Source: Lepidodermella squamata (Eukaryota; Gastrotricha). From it: a stretch of 64,000 bases of DNA. A program made the position numbers and the translations under genes. The stretch is from NCBI GenBank assembly GCA_047495785.1, contig JBLDXI010000046.1, positions 1,240,001 to 1,304,000 of the forward strand, in the 5' to 3' direction. Under the pieces are notes generated by a model. The model saw nothing but the letters and a program-made list of their open reading frames with translations. It made no database searches and was not told the DNA's origin. Position 1 is the first letter of the stretch, and every line of letters starts with the position of its first letter. This document shows positions 11,486 through 21,297 of the stretch, piece after piece.

Positions 11486-12671
11486 ATGATGCGGATGGAC
11501 AGGGCGCATAAGTGTCCCTGGCTCCAGACTTATCAATATATATGTGATATATATATTTTCATTTTCAACCCATTTTCAACACTTCATGAACCCCTTAGAC
11601 GTGACTAGTAGCCTCAATTTGAGTCAATTTAGGGTCACAAAATGGGCCATTTTTGACGATTTTCACGACTTCTGAGCATGCTAGAGAGCAGCTCAAGCTT
11701 TTAAAAGCACCAGAAACACCCCCAAATTAGTGATACCACTGCTGGCTTTCATTTTAACTACTAATATCCCAAAATTTCCAGCTGTGCATCGCGCTGAACG
11801 GGCAGAATCTGGTCAGAACTGCGTGCCGCCACAGTGGCTGTCATCAAGGTTGCAGGTTACTTTCCTGCTTTTCGACCGAATTATAGGTTACCCGAGGATA
11901 ATCTACACGAAACAAGCAATGGTGCTCTCCACTAAAGGAGTAGAAAGTGTAATACCAACTTTAAAACATCAGAGCATCAGAATTTGATCTTCTAACGAGA
12001 AATGCCTACATCACCCTGATGACAGCCACTGTGGCTTCACGCAGTTCTGATGAGATTCTGCCCATTCAGCGCGGAGCAGAGCCCGAAATTTTCGGATATC
12101 GGTCCCAAAAATGAGAACTGGTAGTATTTTCACTAGTTTGGAGCTGTTTCTGGTGCTTTTAAAAGCTTGAGCTGCTCTCTAGCATGCTCAGAAGTCGTGA
12201 AAATCGTCAAAAATGGCCCATTTTGTGACCCTAAATTGACTCAAATTGAGGCTACTAGTCACGTCTAAGGGGTTCATGAAGTGTTGAAAATGGGTTTACA
12301 CCTCAGGTACTAATTTAAGAACACGATTCGGAAACATCTAATGACATCCGCCTGAAAATAAAGTTGAAAATAGCAATTTACGCCCTTTTCGACTGGTGTG
12401 CGTTTCTTTATGGCCATATAGTGTAACTACATAGTATCTATATGATAGATACCTAAAAACCTGTAACATGTTTGGGAGCAAAAATAAAACTGCCAAGGAA
12501 ACATCAAGACTTGGCCAGGGACTACTCTATACTTTATTGTGAATGAATCGAACATTGATCGTTGGAATTCAAGGCCTTAAATATTAGTGAGGAAATGAAA
12601 ACCCGAGTCGGGTACAGATTAACCAAAAAAGAGAGCGACACCAAGTTGCTTCTGATTACAACTTTATTTAT

Positions 12672-12710
12672 AACGTGCGACGTTTCGGTCCTTGCGTGGA
12701 CCATCATCAG
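12672..12710 (-). ncRNA. Hammerhead-ribozyme-like motif (inverted unit)
   Basis: The minus strand reads CUGAUGA, then a GGUCC/GGACC stem II, then GAAAC and a short ACGU/ACGU stem III ending in a GUU cleavage-type triplet. One extra U lies between CUGAUGA and stem II, so activity is uncertain. It lies just 3' of the GIY-YIG ORF. Confidence 0.5.
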
Positions 12711-12801
12711 GCTACAACAAAAGAAAACACAACAAGAAATTATTACAGTAAAAGACAAAAGCACAACAAGGTATCAGGATGAAAATAGAAACTAGAAACT
12801 G

Positions 12802-13293
12802 TCAAAATAGCTTTAATTTTATTGAGTCGGACTGCACGTTCAGGCTCACAGCAATCTTTGTCTGCTTGATGAGTAGACTTTCGTGGACCAAGCAGTCCCA
12901 CCTGTTGCGACACTTGCGTAATACTTTGAAGTGAGCATTGATGTCAAAGCTATCAGGCAGTTTGTGTGTGGCCAGATGTTTGCCAATTGAACTCGAAGCG
13001 AGCTTGTGTTCCTCGACTCGTTGATGTAGGTGCCGCGTGGTCATCCCGACATAGCCAGCGTCACACTGGCCACATGAAAAACGATATACGACGCACTGGC
13101 GGTTTACGAGTTCAGGCTTGATCTCCTTCGCTCCGAAATTTTCGATGATTTTCCGGCTTGTGAACATGGCCTGAACCGCCACCCGGAGTTTTCCAGAAAG
13201 ATCGTTGAGCCTCATCTTGACTTGTCGAGCACTTTTCCCGTCTTTGTAGGGAAAAGTGCAAAAGTGCAAAAGTGCCCTACAAAGACGGGACAA
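12802..13293 (-). CDS. GIY-YIG nuclease domain, Penelope type (inverted copy)
   Basis: This ORF has the same sequence as the plus-strand copies at 13222-13713, 14596-15063 and 15946-16413, apart from its N-terminus, which runs across the palindrome centre. Motifs are VNRQCVVYRF (GIY position), CDAGYVGMT (YIG position), LHQRVEEHK (catalytic Arg region), HESLLIK (catalytic Glu) and SLNVQSDSIK (Asn). A CxxC (CGQC) precedes the YIG motif. This is the C-terminal nuclease module of a Penelope-like polyprotein; the RT domain is not encoded here. It is open and undamaged. Confidence 0.8.
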   Translation of the reverse strand: MSRLCRALLHFCTFPYKDGKSARQVKMRLNDLSGKLRVAVQAMFTSRKIIENFGAKEIKPELVNRQCVVYRFSCGQCDAGYVGMTTRHLHQRVEEHKLASSSIGKHLATHKLPDSFDINAHFKVLRKCRNRWDCLVHESLLIKQTKIAVSLNVQSDSIKLKLF

Positions 13294-13713
13294 GTCAAGA
13301 TGAGGCTCAACGATCTTTCTGGAAAACTCCGGGTGGCGGTTCAGGCCATGTTCACAAGCCGGAAAATCATCGAAAATTTCGGAGCGAAGGAGATCAAGCC
13401 TGAACTCGTAAACCGCCAGTGCGTCGTATATCGTTTTTCATGTGGCCAGTGTGACGCTGGCTATGTCGGGATGACCACGCGGCACCTACATCAACGAGTC
13501 GAGGAACACAAGCTCGCTTCGAGTTCAATTGGCAAACATCTGGCCACACACAAACTGCCTGATAGCTTTGACATCAATGCTCACTTCAAAGTATTACGCA
13601 AGTGTCGCAACAGGTGGGACTGCTTGGTCCACGAAAGTCTACTCATCAAGCAGACAAAGATTGCTGTGAGCCTGAACGTGCAGTCCGACTCAATAAAATT
13701 AAAGCTATTTTGA
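13222..13713 (+). CDS. GIY-YIG nuclease domain, Penelope type (copy 2)
   Basis: The product is the same as the inverted copy. The first ~25 residues arise from the palindrome centre, where the left copy's AAAGTGC tract is read through, so the natural N-terminus is probably that of the other copies (from about VKMRLNDLSGK). All catalytic positions (VVY, YVG, Arg, Glu, Asn) are kept. A standalone GIY-YIG without RT suggests either a 5'-truncated Penelope copy or a non-autonomous unit. Confidence 0.75.
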   Translation: MSSTFPVFVGKSAKVQKCPTKTGQVKMRLNDLSGKLRVAVQAMFTSRKIIENFGAKEIKPELVNRQCVVYRFSCGQCDAGYVGMTTRHLHQRVEEHKLASSSIGKHLATHKLPDSFDINAHFKVLRKCRNRWDCLVHESLLIKQTKIAVSLNVQSDSIKLKLF

Positions 13714-13804
13714 CAGTTTCTAGTTTCTATTTTCATCCTGATACCTTGTTGTGCTTTTGTCTTTTACTGTAATAATTTCTTGTTGTGTTTTCTTTTGTTG
13801 TAGC

Positions 13805-13843
13805 CTGATGATGGTCCACGCAAGGACCGAAACGTCGCACGTT
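13805..13843 (+). ncRNA. Hammerhead-ribozyme-like motif
   Basis: The core is CUGAUGA, stem II GGUCC/GGACC, GAAA, and a 4-bp stem III with a CGC loop. It is the same as the other array copies and is followed within 20 bases by AATAAA. Stem I is not convincing on a single unit; short-stem-III hammerheads can act as dimers in tandem repeats. Confidence 0.5.
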
Positions 13844-14595
13844 ATAAATAAAGTTGTAATCAGAAGCAACTTGGTGTCGCTCTCTTTTTTGGTTAATCTG
13901 TACCCGACTCGGGTTTTCATTTCCTCACTAATATTTAAGGCCTTGAATTCCAACGATCAATGTTCGATTCATTCACAATAAAGTATAGAGTAGTCCCTGG
14001 CCAAGTCTTGATGTTTCCTTGGCAGTTTTATTTTTGCTCCCAAACATGTTACAGGTTTTTAGGTATCTATCATATAGATACTATGTAGTTACACTATATG
14101 GCCATAAAGAAACGCACACCAGTCGAAAAGGGCGTAAATTGCTATTTTCAACTTTATTTTCAGGCGGATGTCATTAGATGTTTCCGAATCGTGTTCTTAA
14201 ATTAGTACCTGAGGTGTAAACCCATTTTCAACACTTCATGAACCCCTTAGACGTGACTAGTAGCCTCAATTTGAGTCAATTTAGGGTCACAAAATGGGCC
14301 ATTTTTGACGATTTTCACGACTTCTGAGCATGCTAGAGAGCAGCTCAAGCTTTTAAAAGCACCAGAAACAGCTCCAAACTAGTGAAAATACTACCAGTTC
14401 TCATTTTTGGGACCGATATCCGAAAATTTCGGGCTCTGCTCCGCGCTGAATGGGCAGAATCTCATCAGAACTGCGTGAAGCCACAGTGGCTGTCATCAGG
14501 GTGATGTAGGCATTTCTCGTTAGAAGATCAAATTCTGATGCTCTGATGTTTTAAAGTTGGTATTACACTTTCTACTCCTTTAGTGGAGAGCACTT

Positions 14596-15063
14596 TTGCA
14601 CTTTTGCACTTTTCCCTACAAAGACGGGAAAAGTGCTCGACAAGTCAAGATGAGGCTCAACGATCTTTCTGGAAAACTCCGGGTGGCGGTTCAGGCCATG
14701 TTCACAAGCCGGAAAATCATCGAAAATTTCGGAGCGAAGGAGATCAAGCCTGAACTCGTAAACCGCCAGTGCGTCGTATATCGTTTTTCATGTGGCCAGT
14801 GTGACGCTGGCTATGTCGGGATGACCACGCGGCACCTACATCAACGAGTCGAGGAACACAAGCTCGCTTCGAGTTCAATTGGCAAACATCTGGCCACACA
14901 CAAACTGCCTGATAGCTTTGACATCAATGCTCACTTCAAAGTATTACGCAAGTGTCGCAACAGGTGGGACTGCTTGGTCCACGAAAGTCTACTCATCAAG
15001 CAGACAAAGATTGCTGTGAGCCTGAACGTGCAGTCCGACTCAATAAAATTAAAGCTATTTTGA
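14596..15063 (+). CDS. GIY-YIG nuclease domain, Penelope type (copy 3)
   Basis: This is a 155-residue ORF starting MHFCTFPYKDGKSARQVK. The FPYKDGKSA opening resembles the PFKDxKSA linker between the RT thumb and the GIY-YIG domain in Penelope-like elements, so the RT ended just upstream in the ancestor. The nuclease motifs are intact. It stops at KLKLF, the normal Penelope terminus, and is followed within 100 bp by a hammerhead-like sequence. Confidence 0.8.
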   Translation: MHFCTFPYKDGKSARQVKMRLNDLSGKLRVAVQAMFTSRKIIENFGAKEIKPELVNRQCVVYRFSCGQCDAGYVGMTTRHLHQRVEEHKLASSSIGKHLATHKLPDSFDINAHFKVLRKCRNRWDCLVHESLLIKQTKIAVSLNVQSDSIKLKLF

Positions 15064-15154
15064 CAGTTTCTAGTTTCTATTTTCATCCTGATACCTTGTT
15101 GTGCTTTTGTCTTTTACTGTAATAATTTCTTGTTGTGTTTTCTTTTGTTGTAGC

Positions 15155-15193
15155 CTGATGATGGTCCACGCAAGGACCGAAACGTCGCACGTT
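15155..15193 (+). ncRNA. Hammerhead-ribozyme-like motif
   Basis: This is an exact repeat of the motif at 13805-13843, one unit (1350 bp) downstream. Spacing and orientation relative to the GIY-YIG stop are preserved. Confidence 0.5.
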
Positions 15194-15945
15194 ATAAATA
15201 AAGTTGCAATCAGAAGCAACTTGGTGTCGCTCTCTTTTTTGGTTAATCTGTACCCGACTCGGGTTTTCATTTCCTCACTAATATTTAAGGCCTTGAATTC
15301 CAACGATCAATGTTCGATTCATTCACAATAAAGTATAGAGTAGTCCCTGGCCAAGTCTTGATGTTTCCTTGGCAGTTTTATTTTTGCTCCCAAACATGTT
15401 ACAGGTTTTTAGGTATCTATCATATAGATACTATGTAGTTACACTATATGGCCATAAAGAAACGCACACCAGTCGAAAAGGGCGTAAATTGCTATTTTCA
15501 ACTTTATTTTCAGGCGGATGTCATTAGATGTTTCCGAATCGTGTTCTTAAATTAGTACCTGAGGTGTAAACCCATTTTCAACACTTCATGAACCCCTTAG
15601 ACGTGACTAGTAGCCTCAATTTGAGTCAATTTAGGGTCACAAAATGGGCCATTTTTGACGATTTTCACGACTTCTGAGCATGCTAGAGAGCAGCTCAAGC
15701 TTTTAAAAGCACCAGAAACAGCTCCAAACTAGTGAAAATACTACCAGTTCTCATTTTTGGGACCGATATCCGAAAATTTCGGGCTCTGCTCCGCGCTGAA
15801 TGGGCAGAATCTCATCAGAACTGCGTGAAGCCACAGTGGCTGTCATCAGGGTGATGTAGGCATTTCTCGTTAGAAGATCAAATTCTGATGCTCTGATGTT
15901 TTAAAGTTGGTATTACACTTTCTACTCCTTTAGTGGAGAGCACTT

Positions 15946-16413
15946 TTGCACTTTTGCACTTTTCCCTACAAAGACGGGAAAAGTGCTCGACAAGTCAAGA
16001 TGAGGCTCAACGATCTTTCTGGAAAACTCCGGGTGGCGGTTCAGGCCATGTTCACAAGCCGGAAAATCATCGAAAATTTCGGAGCGAAGGAGATCAAGCC
16101 TGAACTCGTAAACCGCCAGTGCGTCGTATATCGTTTTTCATGTGGCCAGTGTGACGCTGGCTATGTCGGGATGACCACGCGGCACCTACATCAACGAGTC
16201 GAGGAACACAAGCTCGCTTCGAGTTCAATTGGCAAACATCTGGCCACACACAAACTGCCTGATAGCTTTGACATCAATGCTCACTTCAAAGTATTACGCA
16301 AGTGTCGCAACAGGTGGGACTGCTTGGTCCACGAAAGTCTACTCATCAAGCAGACAAAGATTGCTGTGAGCCTGAACGTGCAGTCCGACTCAATAAAATT
16401 AAAGCTATTTTGA
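15946..16413 (+). CDS. GIY-YIG nuclease domain, Penelope type (copy 4)
   Basis: The protein is identical to copy 3, 1350 bp further on, in the second tandem unit. This identity implies either very recent amplification or homogenisation. The unit is cut about 45 bp after the hammerhead-like sequence, where the sequence changes abruptly at about 16590. Confidence 0.8.
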   Translation: MHFCTFPYKDGKSARQVKMRLNDLSGKLRVAVQAMFTSRKIIENFGAKEIKPELVNRQCVVYRFSCGQCDAGYVGMTTRHLHQRVEEHKLASSSIGKHLATHKLPDSFDINAHFKVLRKCRNRWDCLVHESLLIKQTKIAVSLNVQSDSIKLKLF

Positions 16414-16504
16414 CAGTTTCTAGTTTCTATTTTCATCCTGATACCTTGTTGTGCTTTTGTCTTTTACTGTAATAATTTCTTGTTGTGTTTTCTTTTGTTG
16501 TAGC

Positions 16505-16543
16505 CTGATGATGGTCCACGCAAGGACCGAAACGTCGCACGTT
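16505..16543 (+). ncRNA. Hammerhead-ribozyme-like motif
   Basis: This is the last array copy and matches 15155-15193. The unit ends about 45 bp later, so the break lies just 3' of the motif. Confidence 0.5.
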
Positions 16544-16719
16544 ATAAATAAAGTTGCAATCAGAAGCAACTTGGTGTCGCTCTCTTTTTTGCTTAAATAT
16601 TAGCGATACAAATCTAAGTCGAACACGCGATCACTTCCTAATTAGCTATCACATAAGAATCACAATATTGTTCTTAGTCATTGCGTAGATGCCAGCCGCC
16701 AACCGGCACATCGTTACAA

Positions 16720-16720
<1 letters not shown>

Positions 16721-16764
<44 letters not shown>
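16721..16764 (+). repeat. AACT tetranucleotide microsatellite
   Basis: Eleven tandem AACT units are visible between TTACAAA and TTGTAGG. It is a simple sequence repeat with no gene. Confidence 0.9.
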
Positions 16765-17104
16765 TTGTAGGCTTCGCTGAGTGAGTGAAAAAGCCACATG
16801 GGCAGTGAAGCCTGGGCCCTGGAGAAACAGTCAGCAATAACTGGAGTACCAGGGGTAGGGATTTCATTAAGTAGTTAGTAAACCAGTTCAAACTTCCCAG
16901 AGCGTAAACTCGCGATTTTCTCACAATCTCCGCCTTATGGCGAAAGCTTGACTCCGTCAGGGCGAGGATAAATCGTAATTCCTGATCTTGATCCTGATCC
17001 GAATTTAACCTATCTGAAGGGCCGGTTCCATTTTAAATTTTGCAAATTAGATTACATTTTGAAGAACTATTACATTGAGGAACTATTACATTTTGAAGAA
17101 CAGA

Positions 17105-18045
17105 CTACCGTCATTTGGGGTAATCTGGGTCATTGGGGCTATTCGGACGAATGTTCATGCAAACAGGAGAATGAGCATGGCTCAAAAACTACCCGGCCGT
17201 TAGCCATAAAATTTTGCAAGGAGTTGGGTGAAAAGACGACTCACATATCGTAAAAATTTCATGACCTGAGAGTAAGTGGTTAGGAAGATACTTTTTCACC
17301 TTTCAGGTCGAAGTGTAACTCAGTTTAACCACTGTTCTGCGTTCAATTACCTGGACCCGAAAATAATTTTGCTGGACCTGCGCCAAATTTGTCCTGAATC
17401 TACAGACGCTAGGGCACCCATGAAAATTGAAAACGCCCCGATCCGACTCGTACTTATGTCTAATTAATTGCGTCCGAATAGCCCCATCAAAAAGCGAATT
17501 TGAGGAGCTATTCGGTCCATCATGTGAATATGCTAATTAACATCATTGTGCAAAAGTTCCTCGCTGCTTAAAGCGGACTTTAACTTGTTTAGCTAACTAA
17601 TTCTTTGAATATGCTGGTAAGGTTACGAAAGACTAATATACCGATGCCATACGAAATGCCAATTAATTAATTACGGCTATAATTGAAAAATAATTCAACT
17701 GAAAATCCGTTCTTTATATTGCATAAATCGTTGTGCATAAAAATAATTCTAATTGGGGAAAAAAATTGCTCCGCGGCGTGGGCTCGAACCCTCCTTTCGT
17801 AGTTAGCTATGCTTTCTAAAAGCACATCCAAAGCCACTCGACCACTGAACACAACATATCAGTAATAATTGAATTGAATATTTATGTATCATTAATAGCC
17901 CCACACCAGTCCGAATAGCTCCATCCGTAGGGCTATTCGGAATCCTGGTGCCATCGGAATCAGGACCTTCTGAAACGTGTTAAAATGCAAAAAAAATCAG
18001 GGGGTAATTTTTTTTCGCCGTCCGGATAGCCCCAACTGACGGTAG
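17105..18045. mobile_element. DNA-transposon-like element with CTACCGTCA termini
   Basis: The ends are CTACCGTCATTTGGGG (17105-17120) and its near-perfect complement CCCCAACTGACGGTAG (18030-18045). Internal sequence up to about 17650 recurs at 22963-23191 and 24032-24390. The motif GGCTATTCGGA and its complement are scattered inside. It has no transposase, so it is non-autonomous. I do not see a clear target-site duplication. The superfamily is not assigned. Confidence 0.65.
17763..17851 (-). pseudogene. tRNA-Leu-like remnant inside the CTACCGTCA element
   Basis: The minus strand shows a box A-like GTGGTCGAGTGGC, an anticodon-stem candidate with a TTTAGAA loop (anticodon TAG), a long variable-arm-sized stretch and box B-like GGGTTCGAGCCC. 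The T stem and acceptor stem do not pair well. It is probably a tRNA pseudogene or a tRNA-derived internal promoter carried by the element. Confidence 0.3.
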
Positions 18046-18107
18046 CAAAAATAAAATAGCAAAAAAATAGCAAAATCACATTGCCGGTGGCTGTGTCTTT
18101 TTTCATA

Positions 18108-19325
18108 CAACCCATATATTTTCCGTACAACCAAAAAATCTCCCGGACATACAACCAGTTTAATTTAATTTGTCAAATCTTCCAATCGTACAACTTTTAT
18201 TTAATGTTTTATTGATTCAATGTCACATCAAAAGTCTCTCATTCGTACAACCACCCAGCTAAGCTGCCATTTCCCTGCTACGACCCCGCCGCTTTTTTTC
18301 GGATGCTACGGCCGCGATTATCACGGTTGTGACTATGCCAGCCTTGCGACCGTGTTTCTTAGGATGGATGACGACTGACTAAAGGCTAGTAAATGACTAG
18401 TCGTATCAGGCATTGTCTGATGAAACTTCTAACAAGCCAGCCCATAATACCAGTCATTATTCAAGTAAAATGGTATTCGGATTTTCTCAAAACCCGTAAG
18501 GGTATAAGAGCGGAAAAGAGACATAAAACATTCGTTTTTTATATTCAAGAGATCGATAAGCGAAAGCGAGTGGATCCGTCTTATACTTAATAACGAGCGC
18601 CAGAGGTGGCACGTAAGCCACCTCTTTTCGCGCGGAGCGCCACCAGTTGTACGAGTAAAAGACATCTTTTCACTAAAAGTTGTTCGTGTTGAAGATGTTC
18701 ACGCGCGGGTTCCAAAGCTAACACCGGGCGGACATGAGACCCATTTTGCTGCCATTTGATCCTTCGAACGCACTTCGGTAAGACCCATAGACAATAATAC
18801 GCTTCTATGGTAAGACCTATGTGGGCTTCTTGTAGAGCGGGGTACAAAAACTTTGACTTCTTCCGCCTTGATTTTGGTGCTATTTTAGATCTACTAAGCG
18901 GCGCCGGTCTATATAGGTTGGTATCGTTAGGTTGGTTCGCGTTTTTTTCGAAAATTGTAAAATACTGGTAGGTACACAGGGCTTGATCATCCATTAGGCA
19001 AGTTAGGCAATTGCCTAGGGGCCCGATGAAAATATTGGCAACTCAGATGAAAAACTACAGGGGACCCTAACACCAAATAGGCCCGTAAGGGCCCGATGGG
19101 AAAGATGGCAAAATTTCCGCCTTGGGATCCATGGTCAATTTTAGCAGTCATGATCGGGCACTGGTTGTACACATGGGAGATATTACGTTGGACGAATAAA
19201 GACAAATTGTATGATTATAATTAAAAGTTGTACGGTCGAAAGATATTACACTAATAAATATTAGGTTGTACAAACCGTAGATTTTTAGTTGTACGACATG
19301 AAGATTTTGGTTGTACAGTTAGAGA
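18108..19325. repeat. Foldback-like region with GTACAAC arrays at both ends
   Basis: At the left (18108-18260) the motif TACAACC/GTACAAC appears five times at 25-55 base spacing. At the right (19165-19320) GTTGTAC appears five times in inverse orientation with similar AT-rich spacers. The middle holds no supported gene; open frames at 18393-18994 have no recognisable domain. Confidence 0.5.
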
Positions 19326-19491
19326 TTTCCTCTTGCCGGTTGCATATATATGCCTACGTCGTGTTTACTCTCATTGTTACAGGCTGTCGAATCTTCGTAT
19401 ATTTATTATTCTTTATCTGTTGCAAAATAAAATCACAGTATTCTGTGCGATATTTATTTTTATAACATAAATTCACCCATGGACTGCATTA

Positions 19492-20088
19492 TACTTCCGT
19501 TTTGCAGGTCGAAGGCCACACGTGCCCACGTGATCAAAGCGTGTGATCCAAATACTAAACTTTAAAGTTTTTGGTAGTGTTGTAGTTTCGTCACTTCGTC
19601 ATTTCGTCATTTCGTCACTTAGAAAAACTTCCTAAAGGCTGAAAAAAGTGAGGACAAGTAATAAAAGTTATGTGAGCTGGAGTCGAAATATCAACCTCTG
19701 GTTCCGAGTACTAGTGCTGGGACCACTAAGCAAGTAAGTTCTTGAGACTAATACTCTAATAGTGTATTTGTCTCAAGAGCAAGTTGTCTTGAAATCGTGT
19801 GCGTCTATTTTGTTGAAGTATATGCTTTAAGCGTGACTTATATCAATTGATTCTAACACGGGTTCCATGTGTCTCCTGTGTGGTTTAGTGGTTCAAGCTA
19901 CTGCTCAGGATACCAGAGGATAATAGTTCGACTCCAGCTCACAACATTTTTTTAATATTTTTCTTCAAAGTAACGAAATGACGAAATGACGAAACTACCA
20001 CACTAGCAATAACTTAACATTTTAGTGTTTTGATCACACGCTTTGATCACGTGTGCACGTGTGACCTTCGACCTGCAAAACGGAAGTA
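19492..20088. mobile_element. Foldback MITE with facing tRNA-like segments
   Basis: The ends TACTTCCGTTTTGCAGGTCG (19492-) and CGACCTGCAAAACGGAAGTA (-20088) are perfect complements. The arms continue through CACGTGATCAAAGCGTGTGA and a CGTCACTTCGTCATT tandem stretch (19590-19620) mirrored at about 19973-19995. Inside, 19870-19943 resembles a tRNA (TGGTTTAGTGG box A, GTTCGACTCC box B), and a degraded inverse counterpart lies at about 19675-19740. It has no coding capacity. It ends 75 bp from the 3' end of the adjacent deaminase gene. Confidence 0.75.
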
Positions 20089-20091
20089 AGC

Positions 20092-20136
20092 CAAGTAGTA
20101 AAAATGTCAATAGCCTATTGACATTTTTACTACTTG
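20092..20136. repeat. Perfect 22-bp-arm hairpin 3' of deaminase A1
   Basis: CAAGTAGTAAAAATGTCAATAG is followed by one C and then its exact reverse complement. It starts 28 bases after the stop codon of the minus-strand deaminase gene, so it lies in the likely 3' UTR. It could be a 3'-end processing or stability element, or a small element end. Confidence 0.8.
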
Positions 20137-20163
20137 CTTTTACTAAAGAAAATCAGCCATCAA

Positions 20164-21297
20164 TCAAGCTCGACGGGACCGTTTTAAGCTTTTCTTCTTA
20201 GGGCAATCGATGTACTTGTGCTCGTAAGAGCTGCAGTTATGGCAGCGTTGGTCCCCTTTTAAATTTAAATAATCTCGAACGCGTTTAATAAAGTCAGTAT
20301 TCAAGTAACTTGCAACTTCATACCGATGGCGTTTAGCCGACATGGAATGCCGGGAAGCCCAGTCATTAATATATTCCAACGCATTTTCGGATTCTGCACG
20401 TGCGTGAGAAGGTTCAGTGAAGCCTTGAAGTACAACGATTTTCTTAATCCCAGCTTGAATTATATTTTTGCCGCAGGAGTACTTGATTTTTGTCGTCTCT
20501 TCAGCGATGAGCTCTGCCTTCTTCTGTCGACTTCTTTCCGACTTCTCAATTTTAGCGATTTTTGCATAACTTGCGGCGTCGCATGGCATTCTTGTCACGT
20601 AGAGTGAGCAGTCCTCCAAATTAAGTGTTTTCCTAAATAGCAGAGCATTTATTTCGGCGTGGCAGTTCCGTGTCTTCGGCATCGGGTTAGTATTTATTCC
20701 AGCAGCATTGCCATTCCAACCGATGGAGACTATTCGGCAAGCGTCATCGGCAATTACGCATCCAACTTGATCCCACTCATAATTGCTGTGTTTGGCAGCG
20801 AGCAGAGCAACCATCATGAAGAATTCATCCCATGATATCCGCTTTCGAATATCGTTATTGAAATAAGACTTCTGGAATGCATCAGCCAAATTTGACATAA
20901 GTTTAAAGCTGGAACATTCTTCTTTGGGGTTTTCAAAACTAATATTACCGATTTGATGATCTATTTTCACTGATCTTGTATACATCGAAACCTTAGGCTT
21001 GTAAGTTTTTTTATCTATCGTAAGTTGAATGCCGAAAATGGTAGCTTGCTCCGGGAGGATCGCCACTGTTCTAAAATGAAATGCATTCATTTCGGCGTCG
21101 ACTGTCTTGTTACTTTTCATTGTCGGTACAGTGTTAGTTGTATCACCCGTGTAGCCGATTCCAATTATCGGGTCCCTCAGTTTGACGACCAAACAAGCTC
21201 CTTCTTTGCGATCGCCTTTGCAGCGCATTGCAGCAGCAAGAGCGACAGAGTAATAATATTCACGCCATTCTTCATCCTGATGTGAGTGCCCAGACAT
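20164..21297 (-). CDS. Deaminase-like A1: double deaminase fold plus CCHC zinc knuckle
   Basis: This 377-residue, apparently intronless protein has two deaminase-fold domains. Domain 1 (about 12-100) has YYYSVALAAAMR and GIGY motifs, but DAE replaces HAE (67-69) and the zinc cysteines are missing, so it is probably inactive. Domain 2 (about 153-290) keeps NCHAEINALLF (HAE 213-215, zinc ligand and catalytic Glu), RMPC (Cys239) and SCGKNIIQAGI (Cys275). The two cysteines, normally two residues apart as PCxxC, are separated by 35 lysine/glutamate-rich residues. A CCHC knuckle (C352, C355, H360, C365) and a basic tail follow. The dCMP deaminase/CDADC1-type family deaminates cytosine nucleotides; the knuckle suggests nucleic-acid contact (inference). 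The start is supported by an acceptor-like TTTTAG 9 bases upstream. Related copies lie at 29421 and 37411. Confidence 0.8.
   Translation of the reverse strand: MSGHSHQDEEWREYYYSVALAAAMRCKGDRKEGACLVVKLRDPIIGIGYTGDTTNTVPTMKSNKTVDAEMNAFHFRTVAILPEQATIFGIQLTIDKKTYKPKVSMYTRSVKIDHQIGNISFENPKEECSSFKLMSNLADAFQKSYFNNDIRKRISWDEFFMMVALLAAKHSNYEWDQVGCVIADDACRIVSIGWNGNAAGINTNPMPKTRNCHAEINALLFRKTLNLEDCSLYVTRMPCDAASYAKIAKIEKSERSRQKKAELIAEETTKIKYSCGKNIIQAGIKKIVVLQGFTEPSHARAESENALEYINDWASRHSMSAKRHRYEVASYLNTDFIKRVRDYLNLKGDQRCHNCSSYEHKYIDCPKKKSLKRSRRA

Larger units (their letters stand above)
8066..11560 (+). mobile_element. Decayed CR1/Jockey-like LINE (LINE B)
   Basis: The remnant consists of an endonuclease fragment (8066-8560), a degraded middle interrupted by a MITE-like insertion (8968-9348), a reverse transcriptase with one nonsense codon (9917-11374), and a C-terminal WNKLP-type tail in a shifted frame up to about 11485. 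A TA-rich microsatellite-like end (TATATATGTGATATATAT) near 11545 is the likely 3' terminus. It is AT-rich, unlike LINE A, and belongs to a different clade. Confidence 0.75.
11567..16590. mobile_element. Penelope-type GIY-YIG unit array (palindromic plus tandem)
   Basis: A unit of about 1350 bp is present in four full or partial copies. A unit begins with CCCATTTTCAACACTTCATG, contains a GIY-YIG ORF, then a hammerhead-like sequence and an AATAAA, and ends in CCTGAGGTGTAAA. One copy is inverted (about 11924-13250) and meets the first plus-strand copy head to head at about 13255, giving a near-perfect palindrome with arms of about 1.3 kb. Plus-strand units follow head to tail from 14221 and 15571; the last is cut at about 16590. 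A diverged 5' piece lies at 11567-11900. No reverse transcriptase is present. Penelope-like elements are known for GIY-YIG domains, hammerhead motifs and complex terminal repeats. Confidence 0.8.

Noticed and set aside
12562-12795. 76-77-codon frames around the hammerhead-like motif in each Penelope-type unit
   Set aside because: They read through a structured non-coding repeat; their conservation is explained by near-identity of the units.
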